Shown here in pieces: positions 9,601 through 16,328 of a DNA stretch of 64,000 bases. The stretch comes from Limisphaera sp049537155 (lineage in GTDB: Bacteria; Verrucomicrobiota; Verrucomicrobiia; Limisphaerales; Limisphaeraceae): the NCBI RefSeq assembly GCF_049537155.1, contig NZ_JBMVQZ010000004.1:248001-312000 (forward strand), given 5' to 3'. A program made the position numbers and the translations under genes. The notes under the pieces were generated by a model. The model saw only the letters and a program-made list of their open reading frames with translations. It did not search any database and had not been told where the DNA came from. Position 1 is the first letter of the stretch; every line of letters begins with the position of its first letter.

Positions 9601-9644
9601 CGTTGGAAGAGGCGCGAGACACGGCCGCGGCCGGTGCCGGGTGA
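3672..9644 (+). CDS. Giant HAD / multi-glycosyltransferase / TPR protein
   Basis: This gene encodes 1990 residues in one frame. The N-terminal HAD-like domain has VSFDFFDTLVWRW near residue 40 and HLGDNVRADVAGA near 216 (motifs I and IV). Around residues 700-850 is a degenerate GT-A-like segment. A GT4-type GT-B domain spans about 950-1320, with FLFVGGTIVRKG near 1108 and GEGFGLPVLEAMACGLPV near 1202. A GT2 domain starts near 1446, with VDTGSTDRTVEIA and a canonical MLDADEEL metal-binding motif near 1522. TPR-like helices fill both a linker (about 1345-1435) and the C-terminus. No signal peptide or membrane helix is seen. It probably assembles a glycan on a protein target, with the TPRs holding the substrate as in O-GlcNAc-type enzymes. 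ATG 3672 is preferred over TTG 3666 because GGGAG lies 9 nt upstream of it. Confidence 0.82.
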   Translation: MRAEEWQNLPGDLWLHDPAIRRVKGWIENSGGRVRAVSFDFFDTLVWRWTEHPVDVFTEVGERLAARGLLPGHLCPSDYQAYRRMAEVRVRNRLPGRAGGLEDITLREITEELRALGMPLETLAAEEVAAEADLCCLNPAVLQFARWLRGRGLRVFIVSDVYLSAEHLAEILRANGCDPMLFHRIYTSADQRVCKSTGNLFRAVLRAEGLRPEELVHLGDNVRADVAGAWRAGVRAVGYAPVWQPAHAIFEREGFLPGRPPTVFSSRWLRLLATRRFGGGDDAAFFGRAGALLMGPVLSGFVTWACEEFARAGVRRVGALMREGALLGRMLQREAGARGWELEVRPLYVNRTSTDLAALGRLTAEKLVEWLGRRQTLSVRAICEQLGLEARDLRRLPLDPEERLQTPDRMLEFARWLFQPEIARRVETRSAEERRKVLDYLRPWFEGIETLGVCDIGYNATAQYQIHEILRLEGNPRRTLGCYVLTCETAAARALEGMDVRSYLGSFGSPRALLWAFLRSPAFAEQLINAPCGSTVGYRRNGDGTIEPCLSDTPLPPSLVERQRWFQEGVLWYQTLWLWVRGSKGWLGTNRPDWLRRWQTDLRRCDAAILARAAAFPLPEEVEQFGALILDDRYFEGGVRRLCSDRDLALLREQGYAGLLQQQGVLWPQAVFHKHQPNAANEYFAFGRAMLLGELEGRTVHEPVELLVFIPADAPDASCAHAVRQVRAAWPDVARTKVVLLAGSRRQLPGPQLRGALQGIRNVWISADSHDPWFVSVLVQACESDAPWLAWLQPGVELPERAWEQMMRATEGGRVGAAVPGWADLADPDRLGTAQLCAVLPRCLLLRREALLDAPPAGVTESDPGRVWACWLSQMEAAGWDVRCVREVRARANVTSMPRQATEAPKVANTSIPEVTPAQLRRWLYGHAADTHVQTREAEIVRNAPGPVSHRPEPVRVNWVGSFLDHGSLSHVNRELTRALEEKEGIRVHRVQQGRLIDSAYARLAQKVSSEADAGAPVTVRHAWPPDWRRPRSGRFVVIQPWEFGALPVDWVCASDRVDEFWVPSRYVRQVYVDSGIPAEKVVVVPNGVDTERFRPDTPARPLPTSKRFRFLFVGGTIVRKGPDVLLRAYVEAFRAVDDVCLVIKDCGGATHYAGQTLADRIRSLQQQPGAPEILYLDEEWPPDQLPGLYTACHCLVLPYRGEGFGLPVLEAMACGLPVIVTAGGATDDFVGDDCGWRIPAERRGIGDRVGEFRLVRPGWWLEPDADALARLFRAAYEDPEGCRDRGRRACERARDYTWTRVAEQVAARLRQLAGQVENATAAPASVGRGRAQAGTSRIALPACARLGHLGRARELAGQRRWEQAWKAALAAMEERPFHPEAWLLLAEIARSVGAGKVSRQCAERARRMAPGYAAARQFLKRPVHGSAQPDWMRLPAWADGAARPRLSVGLIVRNEEAFLGGCLASVREVADQIVVVDTGSTDRTVEIARSYGAEVYEFTWCDDFSAARNAVLEHVRGDWVLMLDADEELTEEGRRELAAALERPEVMAWRLPMVDVGREDEGVCYVPRLFRNAPGLFYVGRVHEQIFSSVEVRRREWGLDCRIGNVLLRHHGYRPEVIRDRNKIERNLRLLEQAVEELPGEPHLLMNLGLELVRSGREAEGLDRYREAFEAMSRKPAAEVVPELRETLLTQMASRLLGARRYEEVIHVLTSPLARGHGGLTASMHFALGLAHLERGQFSEAADQMRQCLAKRDRPTLSPILKEIRTAAPHHCLAVALWRSGDAEGAEQSFQTALQGPGAMDRIRLDYARFLVERERPVDALRALTECVTEKPDCVEAWRLGGQVALSRPDFLEFARDWTGEALRYVSADAVLRVQRATALLLSGDCEGAWELWRQAEGVSSHPETVAARLLCAAVTGRAMEPWDASIPESAVSRAWLGWYQRLHRCGAHKVLVQLHDSLPGWAERLPTAARCLQAALEEARDTAAAGAG

Positions 9645-9652
9645 TCGAAGAA

Positions 9653-9683
9653 CCCGCCGGTCGGGGCGGTGCACGCCGGCGGG
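9653..9683. terminator. Hairpin between convergent genes
   Basis: An 8-bp perfect inverted repeat (CCCGCCGG at 9653-9660 with CCGGCGGG at 9676-9683) begins 8 nt after the stop of the giant glycosyltransferase. It lies in the 169-nt gap before the convergent response-regulator gene. There is no T-run, so support is positional. Confidence 0.4.
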
Positions 9684-9813
9684 ACACCGCAACGAGGCCG
9701 CCCGGGCTTGCAAGCGTGCCTTCATTCGGATTCGCGCACGCCGGCAGAGGTCGGTCCTGAGCAAATGTGCCGGCGGGCATTCCGAAAAGGTTCTCCCGTG
9801 ATCCAAGCCGGGT

Positions 9814-10485
9814 TCAAGCCTGGCGCGGCGGCCGGGGCGGTGGCGTCGCCTTTTCGCGGCCCAGGAACTTGGCCACCGCCTGAGTGCGGGATCGGACCTG
9901 AAGTTTTTCGTAGATCCGGCGGATGTGGTTGTGGACGGTGGCGTAGCTGATGTTCAGCAGATGGGCAATTTCCTTGTAGATGTAGCCCTTGGCCAGCAGT
10001 TCCAGCACTTGTTGTTCGCGGGGGGTGAGCGTGGCCAACTCGGCTCCCGCGGGTGCCGGCTGGCGAAAGGTCTGAACCACTTTGCGTGCGATGTGGCTGG
10101 TCATGGGTGAGCCACCGGCGTGCACCTGCTGGATGGCCTCGAGCAATTCGTCCCGGGTGGCTTGTTTGAGGAGATACCCGCTGGCACCGGCGGCCAGGGC
10201 GTTGAGGACGGTGTCGGTGTCTTCGTACACCGTGAGCATGATGAATTCCATTTTCGGGTGATCAGCCTTCAACCGGCGGACGCACTCGATTCCGCTGAGT
10301 CCGGGCAGGTGGATGTCCACCAGGACCACCTCCGGCCGTGATGCCGGCAGCTTTTCGATGGCCTCCTCGGCCGTGGCGAAATCGCCCACGCACCGGCAGG
10401 ACTTGAAGCGGTTGATGGCCTGCACCAGTTGGGTTCGCACCCTGGGATCGTCCTCGACCACCGCCACAGGAATCACCGTTTCCAT
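9814..10485 (-). CDS. NarL/FixJ-type response regulator
   Basis: This gene encodes 223 residues. The N-terminal receiver domain has the acidic pair VVEDD (residues 9-13), the phosphoacceptor Asp57 in VVLVDIHLPGLSG, and a conserved Lys in GYLLKQATRDE. The C-terminal LuxR-type helix-turn-helix (about 150-205) contains LTPREQQVLELLAKG and a recognition region with SYATVHNHIRRIYEKL. It should be phosphorylated by the histidine kinase encoded just upstream on the same strand (gap 144 nt) and bind DNA. The internal ATG giving METVIPV is chosen because receiver homology begins there; the 17 codons upstream look unrelated. No target site was identified. Confidence 0.92.
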   Translation of the reverse strand: METVIPVAVVEDDPRVRTQLVQAINRFKSCRCVGDFATAEEAIEKLPASRPEVVLVDIHLPGLSGIECVRRLKADHPKMEFIMLTVYEDTDTVLNALAAGASGYLLKQATRDELLEAIQQVHAGGSPMTSHIARKVVQTFRQPAPAGAELATLTPREQQVLELLAKGYIYKEIAHLLNISYATVHNHIRRIYEKLQVRSRTQAVAKFLGREKATPPPRPPRQA

Positions 10486-10629
10486 GTTTGACCGTTCCGA
10501 GGATGACACGCCCGCGGTTCGGCGGCCAGTGGCCAAAACGGGTCATGGCGGTTTCCGGCGGGGACGGAGCGCGAGGGCGTGCGGGGAAGGGGACGGCGGC
10601 TGCGGCCGCGGGAGGGGACGCGCTTGGGT

Positions 10630-13600
10630 TCATTCCTCCGTGGCAGCCGGCACGGGGCGAAAGGTTGCGCGGGCGGCAAAAGTGAAGGTCACGCGGGTGC
10701 CCCGGCCGGGCTGGCTTTCGATGCGGCAGCTGCCGCCGACCTCGGCCAACCGCTGCTGCATGTGGCGGAGGCCGTTGCTGTCGGTGTTTGCGTCCCCGAC
10801 GTCGAACCCACGTCCGTTGTCCTCGATGACGAGTTGGAATCCGGCTGCGTGGGAGTGAAGCCGGACCCAAACCTCGGAGGCCTGGGAATGTTTGACCACG
10901 TTGTGGAGGGCTTCCTTGCACGCGAGGTAGAGGTGATGCCGCGTTTCGGCAGAGAGCGGCACGTCCGGGACCTCCAGGGGCACGTCCCATCGGCATCGGA
11001 TGCCGGCTCGATTGAGCTGCTCCTGAGCGTAGCGGTTCAGGTAGGTGAGGAGGCTTTCCAGGCTGTCATGGCGGGGGTTGTTGGCCCAGACCACCTCGTC
11101 CATCGCACGGGTGAGGCGGCGGGCGCAGTCGGCGATCTGATCGGCCAGGGCGCGGAGGGCCGGTGCGGAGGTGCTCTCCTCGCGGAGGGTGTCGCTGAGC
11201 AGGATGATTTCGGTGAGCCCGCTGCCGAGGTCGTCGTGGATGTCGCGGGCGATGCGCTGCCGTTCCAAATCCATCGCCCGCTGCCAGCGGAGTTGTTCCA
11301 TCCGTCGCCGGGACCGGTTGCGTTCCCAACGCCAGACGCCGAGGCTGATCAGGGCCGTCAGCCCGACCATGCCGGCGATTTGCACCGGGCGCCGCTCCCA
11401 CCAGCGGGGCCGGATCCGGAGGTGGAACGGCTCGGCGGATTCGATCCAGGTCCCGTCCGCGCCCGCTGCCCAAACATGGAAGGTGTACCGGCCCGGGGGC
11501 AGCCGGTTGTAAAAGGCCACACGGCGGTGTCCGGCTTCCACTGGTTGCGGGTCCAGTCCCACCAATTGGTACCGGTACCGGATGCGTTCGGGCGCCAGGA
11601 GATTGGGCGACGTGTAGTGGAGCTCGAAGGAGACCGCGCCGGAGAGGATTTCCAAGGGGCTGCCGGGTATCCATGGCTCGGTGCGATCGTCCACGCGGAC
11701 GGCCACCATGCGGGGCGGGCGCACCGGTGGCGGGTTCAGGAAGCGTTCGGGTCGAAACCGGACGATGGCCGATCCGTTTGGGAACAGCAGGGTGCCGTCC
11801 GATGCAATGGCGGCGCTGGGTTGGCCCAGACCGGTGCAGACCTTGAAAGGCAATCCGTCCTGGGGCGTCAAACGAAACGTGCGCAGCCGACCGGCCGGGT
11901 TGTCGGGCGGCGGCAGTTCGCCGGGGTGCAGGGCAAAGATTCCGTTTTCGCTGCCGATCCAGAAGCGATCTTGGAAGGGCACCAGGCTCATGAGGTGGTC
12001 GGTTGGCAGACCTTCGGCCGATGACCATGTCCGGAGGCCGCTGTCGTCGAGACAGCCGAGGCCGTCGCCGAGGGTGACGAACCAGAGGCGGCCTGCGGCA
12101 TCGAATGCCATGCCGCGGATATTGCGCAGGGCCGGACTGTTGGTCACCTGGACCGGCTCGAAAAGATCCCCCTCCTGGCGGAACAGTCCTTCCCCGGGGA
12201 CGGCCACCCAGAGGCGGCCTTCCGGGTCTTCTGTGATGGCGCGCGCGGGCGTGAGGGGGAGACCTGCGTCGGGGCCGTACACGCGCACCTCCTCGCCGTG
12301 GAGACAGGCCAGTCCACCCTGGGTTCCCGCCCAGATTCGGCCGCTGCGGTCCTCGTGGAGGGCGGTTGTGGTCTGGCGCAGGACGGGCGTTTCGGATGGC
12401 ATTTCCCATTGCTGTTGCCGCAGGCGATACAGGCCACCGAAGGTACCGACCCAGAGCGTTCCGCTCCGATCGGACAGAAGGACAGCGACGTAACTCTCTG
12501 CGGGTCCGGGCTCGGGACCGACCCGCCGCCATCCGTTGCCTTCCCAGAGGAAGAGACCGGCGCCGTCGGTGCCTCCCCAGAGACGCCCCTCGGCATCCAC
12601 CGTGGCGCAGAGGAACACGTGCGGCCGATACCGCGGCGGCAAGGGGAAAACGGCCACCGGCCGGGGGCGGACCTGCAGGAGGCCGAGCGTGCGCGTACCG
12701 ATCCAGATGGTGCCGTGGGCATCCTCCATCAGACACAGGACCTGAAGTTGTGCCGGTGGCAGGTCGGCGGATACCTCCAGCCAACCTGCTCCCGGGTCGT
12801 GGACAAAGACGCCCCCTCCTGCAGTGGCGCACCAGAGTCGGCGGGCCTGGTCTTCCCAGATGGCCTGGGCACGGGACCGGGTGGACTCCTGTGGCCACGG
12901 GTAAGGTGCCAGAGGTTCGGACCAGGCACCGTCCCGGTACAGGAACAGATGCGTGCCGCGCGAACCCATGGGGTGTGCCGTGAGGGTCGCCACCCAAAGC
13001 CCGCCGTCCCGCGCCGGTGTGATCATGCGGACAGGGAGGGGAACCGGGCCCGGTGTCGGCACCACCTCCCATTGGTTGGTGGTCTTGCGACACAATTGGC
13101 CGCCGGCGATGGCCCAGAGTTGGTCTGTGGCATCACGGATGACCAGGTTGACGGTTGGCGAGGGGAGCCCCTGGTCCGGTCCGTAGGCATCGGTGGTGCC
13201 GGTCGGTCCCACTCGCAGGAGTCCCGCGCCGTCGGTGGCCAGCCAGAGTGCGCCGTCCCGGTCGTCGGTGATGGCCAGGATGCTCCGGCCCTGCGTGGCT
13301 CGTTCACCATGGAGACTCACGCGATGCCAGCGGCCCGTCCGCCAGGTCAACAGACGGCCATCGGCCGTCCCGGCCCAGAGACGGCCTTCCCGGTCGAGAT
13401 GCAGAGACAACACCCGGTTGTCGGCCAGCGCAGGCGTGTTGGATGACTGGTAGGTTGTGAATTCGATTCCGTCGAACCGGATCAAACCGGCCGCGGTGCC
13501 GAGCCACAGGAATCCATCCGGACTGACGGCCATGGCGTTGATGCGTGGCGTTGGCAGGCCGTTGTCGGTGTCCCAACTGCGCCACAGGAAGTCGGTGGGC

Positions 13601-13734
13601 GTGCCGAACTCGGAAGCGCGGCTGCCGGGGGTCGGCAGCAAGGCCAGGAGTGTACAGGCGGCGAGCCCGAACAGACTCGCAAGGCGTCTTGTGCGCACAG
13701 AGCCGGACCGTCGGCTTCCACCTGTCATGAGCAT
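10630..13734 (-). CDS. Propeller-type sensor histidine kinase
   Basis: This 1034-residue membrane sensor has, in order: an N-terminal signal/anchor (LFGLAACTLLALL); many two-component-propeller repeats such as AVSPDGFLWLGTAAGLIRFD and WAGTQGGLACL (about 40-650), forming periplasmic beta-propellers; a Y_Y_Y domain (about 670-770, RVAFYNRLPPGRYTFHVWA); one transmembrane helix near 780-800; a HisKA_3 dimerisation domain with the phospho-accepting His in ARDIHDDLGSGLTE near 831; and a HATPase_c domain (IEDNGRGFDVG near 970). This is the hybrid-like architecture typical of Bacteroidota and Verrucomicrobiota polysaccharide sensors, but without a receiver. It precedes its cognate regulator in the same operon. 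The start is uncertain among GTG 13740, ATG 13734 and ATG 13728, with no clear Shine-Dalgarno. Confidence 0.9.
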   Translation of the reverse strand: MLMTGGSRRSGSVRTRRLASLFGLAACTLLALLPTPGSRASEFGTPTDFLWRSWDTDNGLPTPRINAMAVSPDGFLWLGTAAGLIRFDGIEFTTYQSSNTPALADNRVLSLHLDREGRLWAGTADGRLLTWRTGRWHRVSLHGERATQGRSILAITDDRDGALWLATDGAGLLRVGPTGTTDAYGPDQGLPSPTVNLVIRDATDQLWAIAGGQLCRKTTNQWEVVPTPGPVPLPVRMITPARDGGLWVATLTAHPMGSRGTHLFLYRDGAWSEPLAPYPWPQESTRSRAQAIWEDQARRLWCATAGGGVFVHDPGAGWLEVSADLPPAQLQVLCLMEDAHGTIWIGTRTLGLLQVRPRPVAVFPLPPRYRPHVFLCATVDAEGRLWGGTDGAGLFLWEGNGWRRVGPEPGPAESYVAVLLSDRSGTLWVGTFGGLYRLRQQQWEMPSETPVLRQTTTALHEDRSGRIWAGTQGGLACLHGEEVRVYGPDAGLPLTPARAITEDPEGRLWVAVPGEGLFRQEGDLFEPVQVTNSPALRNIRGMAFDAAGRLWFVTLGDGLGCLDDSGLRTWSSAEGLPTDHLMSLVPFQDRFWIGSENGIFALHPGELPPPDNPAGRLRTFRLTPQDGLPFKVCTGLGQPSAAIASDGTLLFPNGSAIVRFRPERFLNPPPVRPPRMVAVRVDDRTEPWIPGSPLEILSGAVSFELHYTSPNLLAPERIRYRYQLVGLDPQPVEAGHRRVAFYNRLPPGRYTFHVWAAGADGTWIESAEPFHLRIRPRWWERRPVQIAGMVGLTALISLGVWRWERNRSRRRMEQLRWQRAMDLERQRIARDIHDDLGSGLTEIILLSDTLREESTSAPALRALADQIADCARRLTRAMDEVVWANNPRHDSLESLLTYLNRYAQEQLNRAGIRCRWDVPLEVPDVPLSAETRHHLYLACKEALHNVVKHSQASEVWVRLHSHAAGFQLVIEDNGRGFDVGDANTDSNGLRHMQQRLAEVGGSCRIESQPGRGTRVTFTFAARATFRPVPAATEE

Positions 13735-13837
13735 GCACACTGTAGGGTTCTCGGCCGCCCTTCACAAGGGGCCCGCTGCCAGAGAGGGGGATCTCGACGG
13801 CTGCGCGGTGAGAGGCCCGGCCGGGATGCAGCCCGGA

Positions 13838-14527
13838 TCACGGATCCGGGTGCCACTGGTCCACACCTGCCTCGGGACGGTAGGTGCTTTCGAAGCTTCG
13901 CGCCTCGGTGTGCCCGTCCACATACAGGTAGAGCGAACGAGGGCCGTGCCTGTTCCGGGGAACGTCGGTCACATCCTCGGGACAACCCCAAAAGTTGGGC
14001 ATGAGATGGTCGGTCTGCGTGTCGTTCTCGGACAGAAGAATGGTCTCGCTCGGGCGGCGGACCTGTCCGACTCGTCGCCAGGTCCTGGGTTTGCCGGGGT
14101 AGTCGTCCAACGGGCCGAGTTCGAAATAGACGTTCAGCCCGTAGCTCCAGCCGTCCGGCCGACGATCAGCCGGGCAGCGATACAGGGTGGTGCGCAGGTT
14201 GGTCCAGGTCTCGATCCGGGCACCCAGGTAGGGTGCAATGGCCACACCCCACGGGCGCTGCCGGTGGGCAAAGGCGGAGTGCTGACTGCGGGGCCACTCG
14301 TCCTCGTGGTCCGCCGCGTACATGCGGAGCGCCAGACCCATCTGGCGGAGTTGCCCGGCGCAGACGGCGCTCTGCGCCCGTGTCTTTGCGCGGGCCAGTG
14401 CCGGCAGGAGCATGGCGGCCAGCAGCCCCACGACGGCCAGCACAATCAACAACTCCAACAACGTAAACCCGCCGCACCCGTGCAGGAAACCTGCACGGGC
14501 GCGGCGACCTCGAGCCGGGGCGTGCAT
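13838..14527 (-). CDS. Prepilin-like protein (DUF1559 / H-X9-DG type)
   Basis: This gene encodes 229 residues. A short basic leader ends at the type IV prepilin cleavage motif G/FTLLELLIVLAVVGLL, with Glu at +5 and a hydrophobic alpha-1 helix, followed by PALARAKTRAQSAVCAGQLRQMG. Near the C-terminus is the H-X9-DG signature (HGPRSLYLYVDGH). Such proteins should be processed by a prepilin peptidase and sit at the cell envelope as pseudopilin-like subunits. They are greatly expanded in Planctomycetota and Verrucomicrobiota, and their roles are poorly known. It lies 3 nt downstream of the secreted protein at 14531 and is probably co-transcribed with it. Confidence 0.85.
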   Translation of the reverse strand: MHAPARGRRARAGFLHGCGGFTLLELLIVLAVVGLLAAMLLPALARAKTRAQSAVCAGQLRQMGLALRMYAADHEDEWPRSQHSAFAHRQRPWGVAIAPYLGARIETWTNLRTTLYRCPADRRPDGWSYGLNVYFELGPLDDYPGKPRTWRRVGQVRRPSETILLSENDTQTDHLMPNFWGCPEDVTDVPRNRHGPRSLYLYVDGHTEARSFESTYRPEAGVDQWHPDP

Positions 14528-14530
14528 GGA

Positions 14531-15409
14531 TCAGCGGGCCAGACGGAGCCGGTAAAACTTCTTTCCACCGGCAGGTTCGATGGAGACGGACCATCGGCCG
14601 TTTTCCAGAACCGGCTGTGCGAGGACAGGTTGCCAGGTCGAGGGCCGCAGGTCCTCGGTTTGCTCCAGTTCCCACCCCTGGGCGGAGCCGTCCCAGCTCA
14701 ACCGGATAACCGCACCGGCAGCCGGGCGGATGTGCAGTGTGGGCCGGCCGTCCGGCAGGTTGGTCCAGCGAAGCACAAAAGGTCCGGTGGAACTGCCGGG
14801 CAAGGGTTCCCCGGTGAGGGTGTCCGCCAGATAGGCCTCGAAGACCGCCTCGTAGCTGTTTGTGCCCGGAGGCGCCGTGACCGCCGGGTGAAACATCAGG
14901 CCGTTCCACGCCAGGGCATCAGGGGAACCGGCCGTTCCGAAGATCGGTTCCCACATTTTGGGTTCGGAACCGGAGTAGCGATGGAAGCCGAGTTCGGGAG
15001 GACCATCGATCTTGCGGATGTGGATCTGGACACCTTCCGGCAGGGGATCCGTCATCGCGTCCATGATGAACCCGTAACGCCGGCTGAAGGAGTATCCGCG
15101 TCGCGAAGGATCGAGATCCTCGAACCATGGATCGGCAGGATCGAAGTGGTCACCGGGGTGACTGACCAGCAGAGGGGTTAGTTGGGGCACCTCCACGGGC
15201 ACGGTGACATAAAGCCGGTTTTCCCCGGCTCGGTAGGAGATCATGGGCATGACCATGCCACCCTGCATGGGGACCGTGGTGAGCACTGCCGCCGGCAGTT
15301 GCGGCAGGAGTGTGCCGGTCAAAAGTGCCGTCAGAACGAGGCTTGGGTGGAGACGCATTCCGGTTGAACGCGGTGCAAGTGAGTGTCGTTGTTGGTACAA
15401 AACTTTCAT
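14531..15409 (-). CDS. Secreted protein of unknown function
   Basis: This gene encodes 292 residues. A hydrophobic segment after residue 18 (MRLHPSLVLTALLTGTLL) reads as a signal peptide, so the true start may be that internal Met at 15358. The mature part is a beta-rich domain without catalytic motifs I recognise. The C-terminal 60 residues (ELEQTEDLRPSTWQPVL ... KKFYRLRLAR) match a C-terminal module also seen in the two large phosphoesterases of this window. It overlaps none of its neighbours and is followed immediately by a pseudopilin gene. Upstream lies an inverted-repeat leader (15428-15506). The protein resembles spirosome-like or coat proteins described only as hypothetical in Verrucomicrobiota; no function is assigned. 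Confidence 0.7.
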   Translation of the reverse strand: MKVLYQQRHSLAPRSTGMRLHPSLVLTALLTGTLLPQLPAAVLTTVPMQGGMVMPMISYRAGENRLYVTVPVEVPQLTPLLVSHPGDHFDPADPWFEDLDPSRRGYSFSRRYGFIMDAMTDPLPEGVQIHIRKIDGPPELGFHRYSGSEPKMWEPIFGTAGSPDALAWNGLMFHPAVTAPPGTNSYEAVFEAYLADTLTGEPLPGSSTGPFVLRWTNLPDGRPTLHIRPAAGAVIRLSWDGSAQGWELEQTEDLRPSTWQPVLAQPVLENGRWSVSIEPAGGKKFYRLRLAR

Positions 15410-15427
15410 GACTTGTCTTGGGATTGC

Positions 15428-15506
15428 GGAGCAGGCCGGGTTTCACAGGGTCAGATTCCGTCCGGACATCCGCCGAGGCGCGGCCTGCGTGACCGTGGCC
15501 TGCTCC
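15428..15506 (-). ncRNA. Structured leader with mutually exclusive helices
   Basis: On the minus strand, GGAGCAGGCC (15506-15497) can pair perfectly with GGCCTGCTCC (15437-15428), closing a 59-nt interior. A second copy of GCAGGCC (15488-15482) competes for the same partner. A self-complementary GTCCGGAC lies inside. The last arm ends 18 nt before the ATG at 15409. Alternative pairing of this kind is the hallmark of an attenuator or riboswitch, but no known riboswitch consensus was recognised. Confidence 0.35.
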
Positions 15507-15739
15507 CGGACTCACCCGGTCGGGGCCGGATCGGCGGAGGTCTTTCGATATGCGGGTGGGGATGCGAGCCGTTTCGTCAGAGGACCGGTGACTGGCCGGC
15601 TTGTCGGAGAGCCGGTGTTGTGGCCCGGATCCGCCGGTGCCGATGCCACGGGCGGATGCGCAGCCCGGGCCCGGCTTGAGTGGGTTCGATCAGGCCCGGG
15701 CGGTTTGTACCCGCCGGCATCGAAGCAGGTGCGGATGGC
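15507..15739. other. Gene-free interval
   Basis: Together with the leader element this makes a stretch of about 330 nt between two minus-strand genes. Apart from the inverted repeats described for 15428-15506, I see no convincing ORF, tRNA or promoter. The sequence is GC-rich with scattered short self-complementary runs such as GCCCGGGCCCGGC near 15662. Confidence 0.4.
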
Positions 15740-16162
15740 TCAGTCTCCCGGACAAGCGGCCCGGCTGCATCCCCTTTTCCACACGACCCTTGGGGGCGGG
15801 GTGAGAGGTCCCGGGTCGAAGCTTTCTGGCCGTGGTGGCGATTGCACGGGCAACGGCGCGACCGCGGGAGCCGCACACACCCAGCGAGACTTTTCGAGGG
15901 GGACCGGATCCAGTTTGGCCCGGTGCGGCGCAATCCGCTCGGACGATGAGTCCTGACCGGTCTGCCCGCCCTGCTGGATGAAACGACAGAGCGAACAGGG
16001 ATGTTTGCCGTCGAACGTTTTTTGGAGTGCCTCGACGATGGTGGCGTTCCGGGAGTACCGGACGAGCATGCCGGTCCAGGCCACCGATTGCAGCACGGCC
16101 CAGTGCAGACCCAGCGTCAGGGTCAGCACCAAACAGGCAAGAATGCGGGCGGCCGCGACCAT
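15740..16162 (-). CDS. Small exported protein with CxxC motif
   Basis: This gene encodes 140 residues. The N-terminus MVAAARILACLVLTLTLGLH is a signal peptide or membrane anchor. Residues about 46-60 read KTFDGKHPCSLCRFIQ, a CxxC with adjacent His and Asp that could bind a metal. The rest is Pro-rich and probably disordered. I have seen similar short proteins with a KTFDGxHPCxLC core annotated as hypothetical in Verrucomicrobiota and Planctomycetota; a link to metal handling is only a guess. Gaps to both neighbours exceed 160 nt, so it is likely monocistronic. Confidence 0.6.
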   Translation of the reverse strand: MVAAARILACLVLTLTLGLHWAVLQSVAWTGMLVRYSRNATIVEALQKTFDGKHPCSLCRFIQQGGQTGQDSSSERIAPHRAKLDPVPLEKSRWVCAAPAVAPLPVQSPPRPESFDPGPLTPPPRVVWKRGCSRAACPGD

Positions 16163-16328
16163 GCGGTCTGAAAGTTGGCGAAGACCGGGATGCCTGTCAA
16201 ATGCCCGCCTTCTTTTCCACGACCGGGCGAGCCTTTGGCGGTCCGGCTGCGCGGTGGTGGTTCCCGGATCAGTGGTGTGTCGAGGTGGGTGCGGGCTGCA
16301 GGGCCGGAAGCCGGCGCGTCAAAATGGA

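Noticed and set aside
3144..9806. A 2220-codon open frame antisense to the giant glycosyltransferase
   Set aside because: It mirrors the plus-strand gene in a GC-rich sequence, has no domain, and its residues are Arg/Pro/Gln-rich as expected for an antisense shadow.
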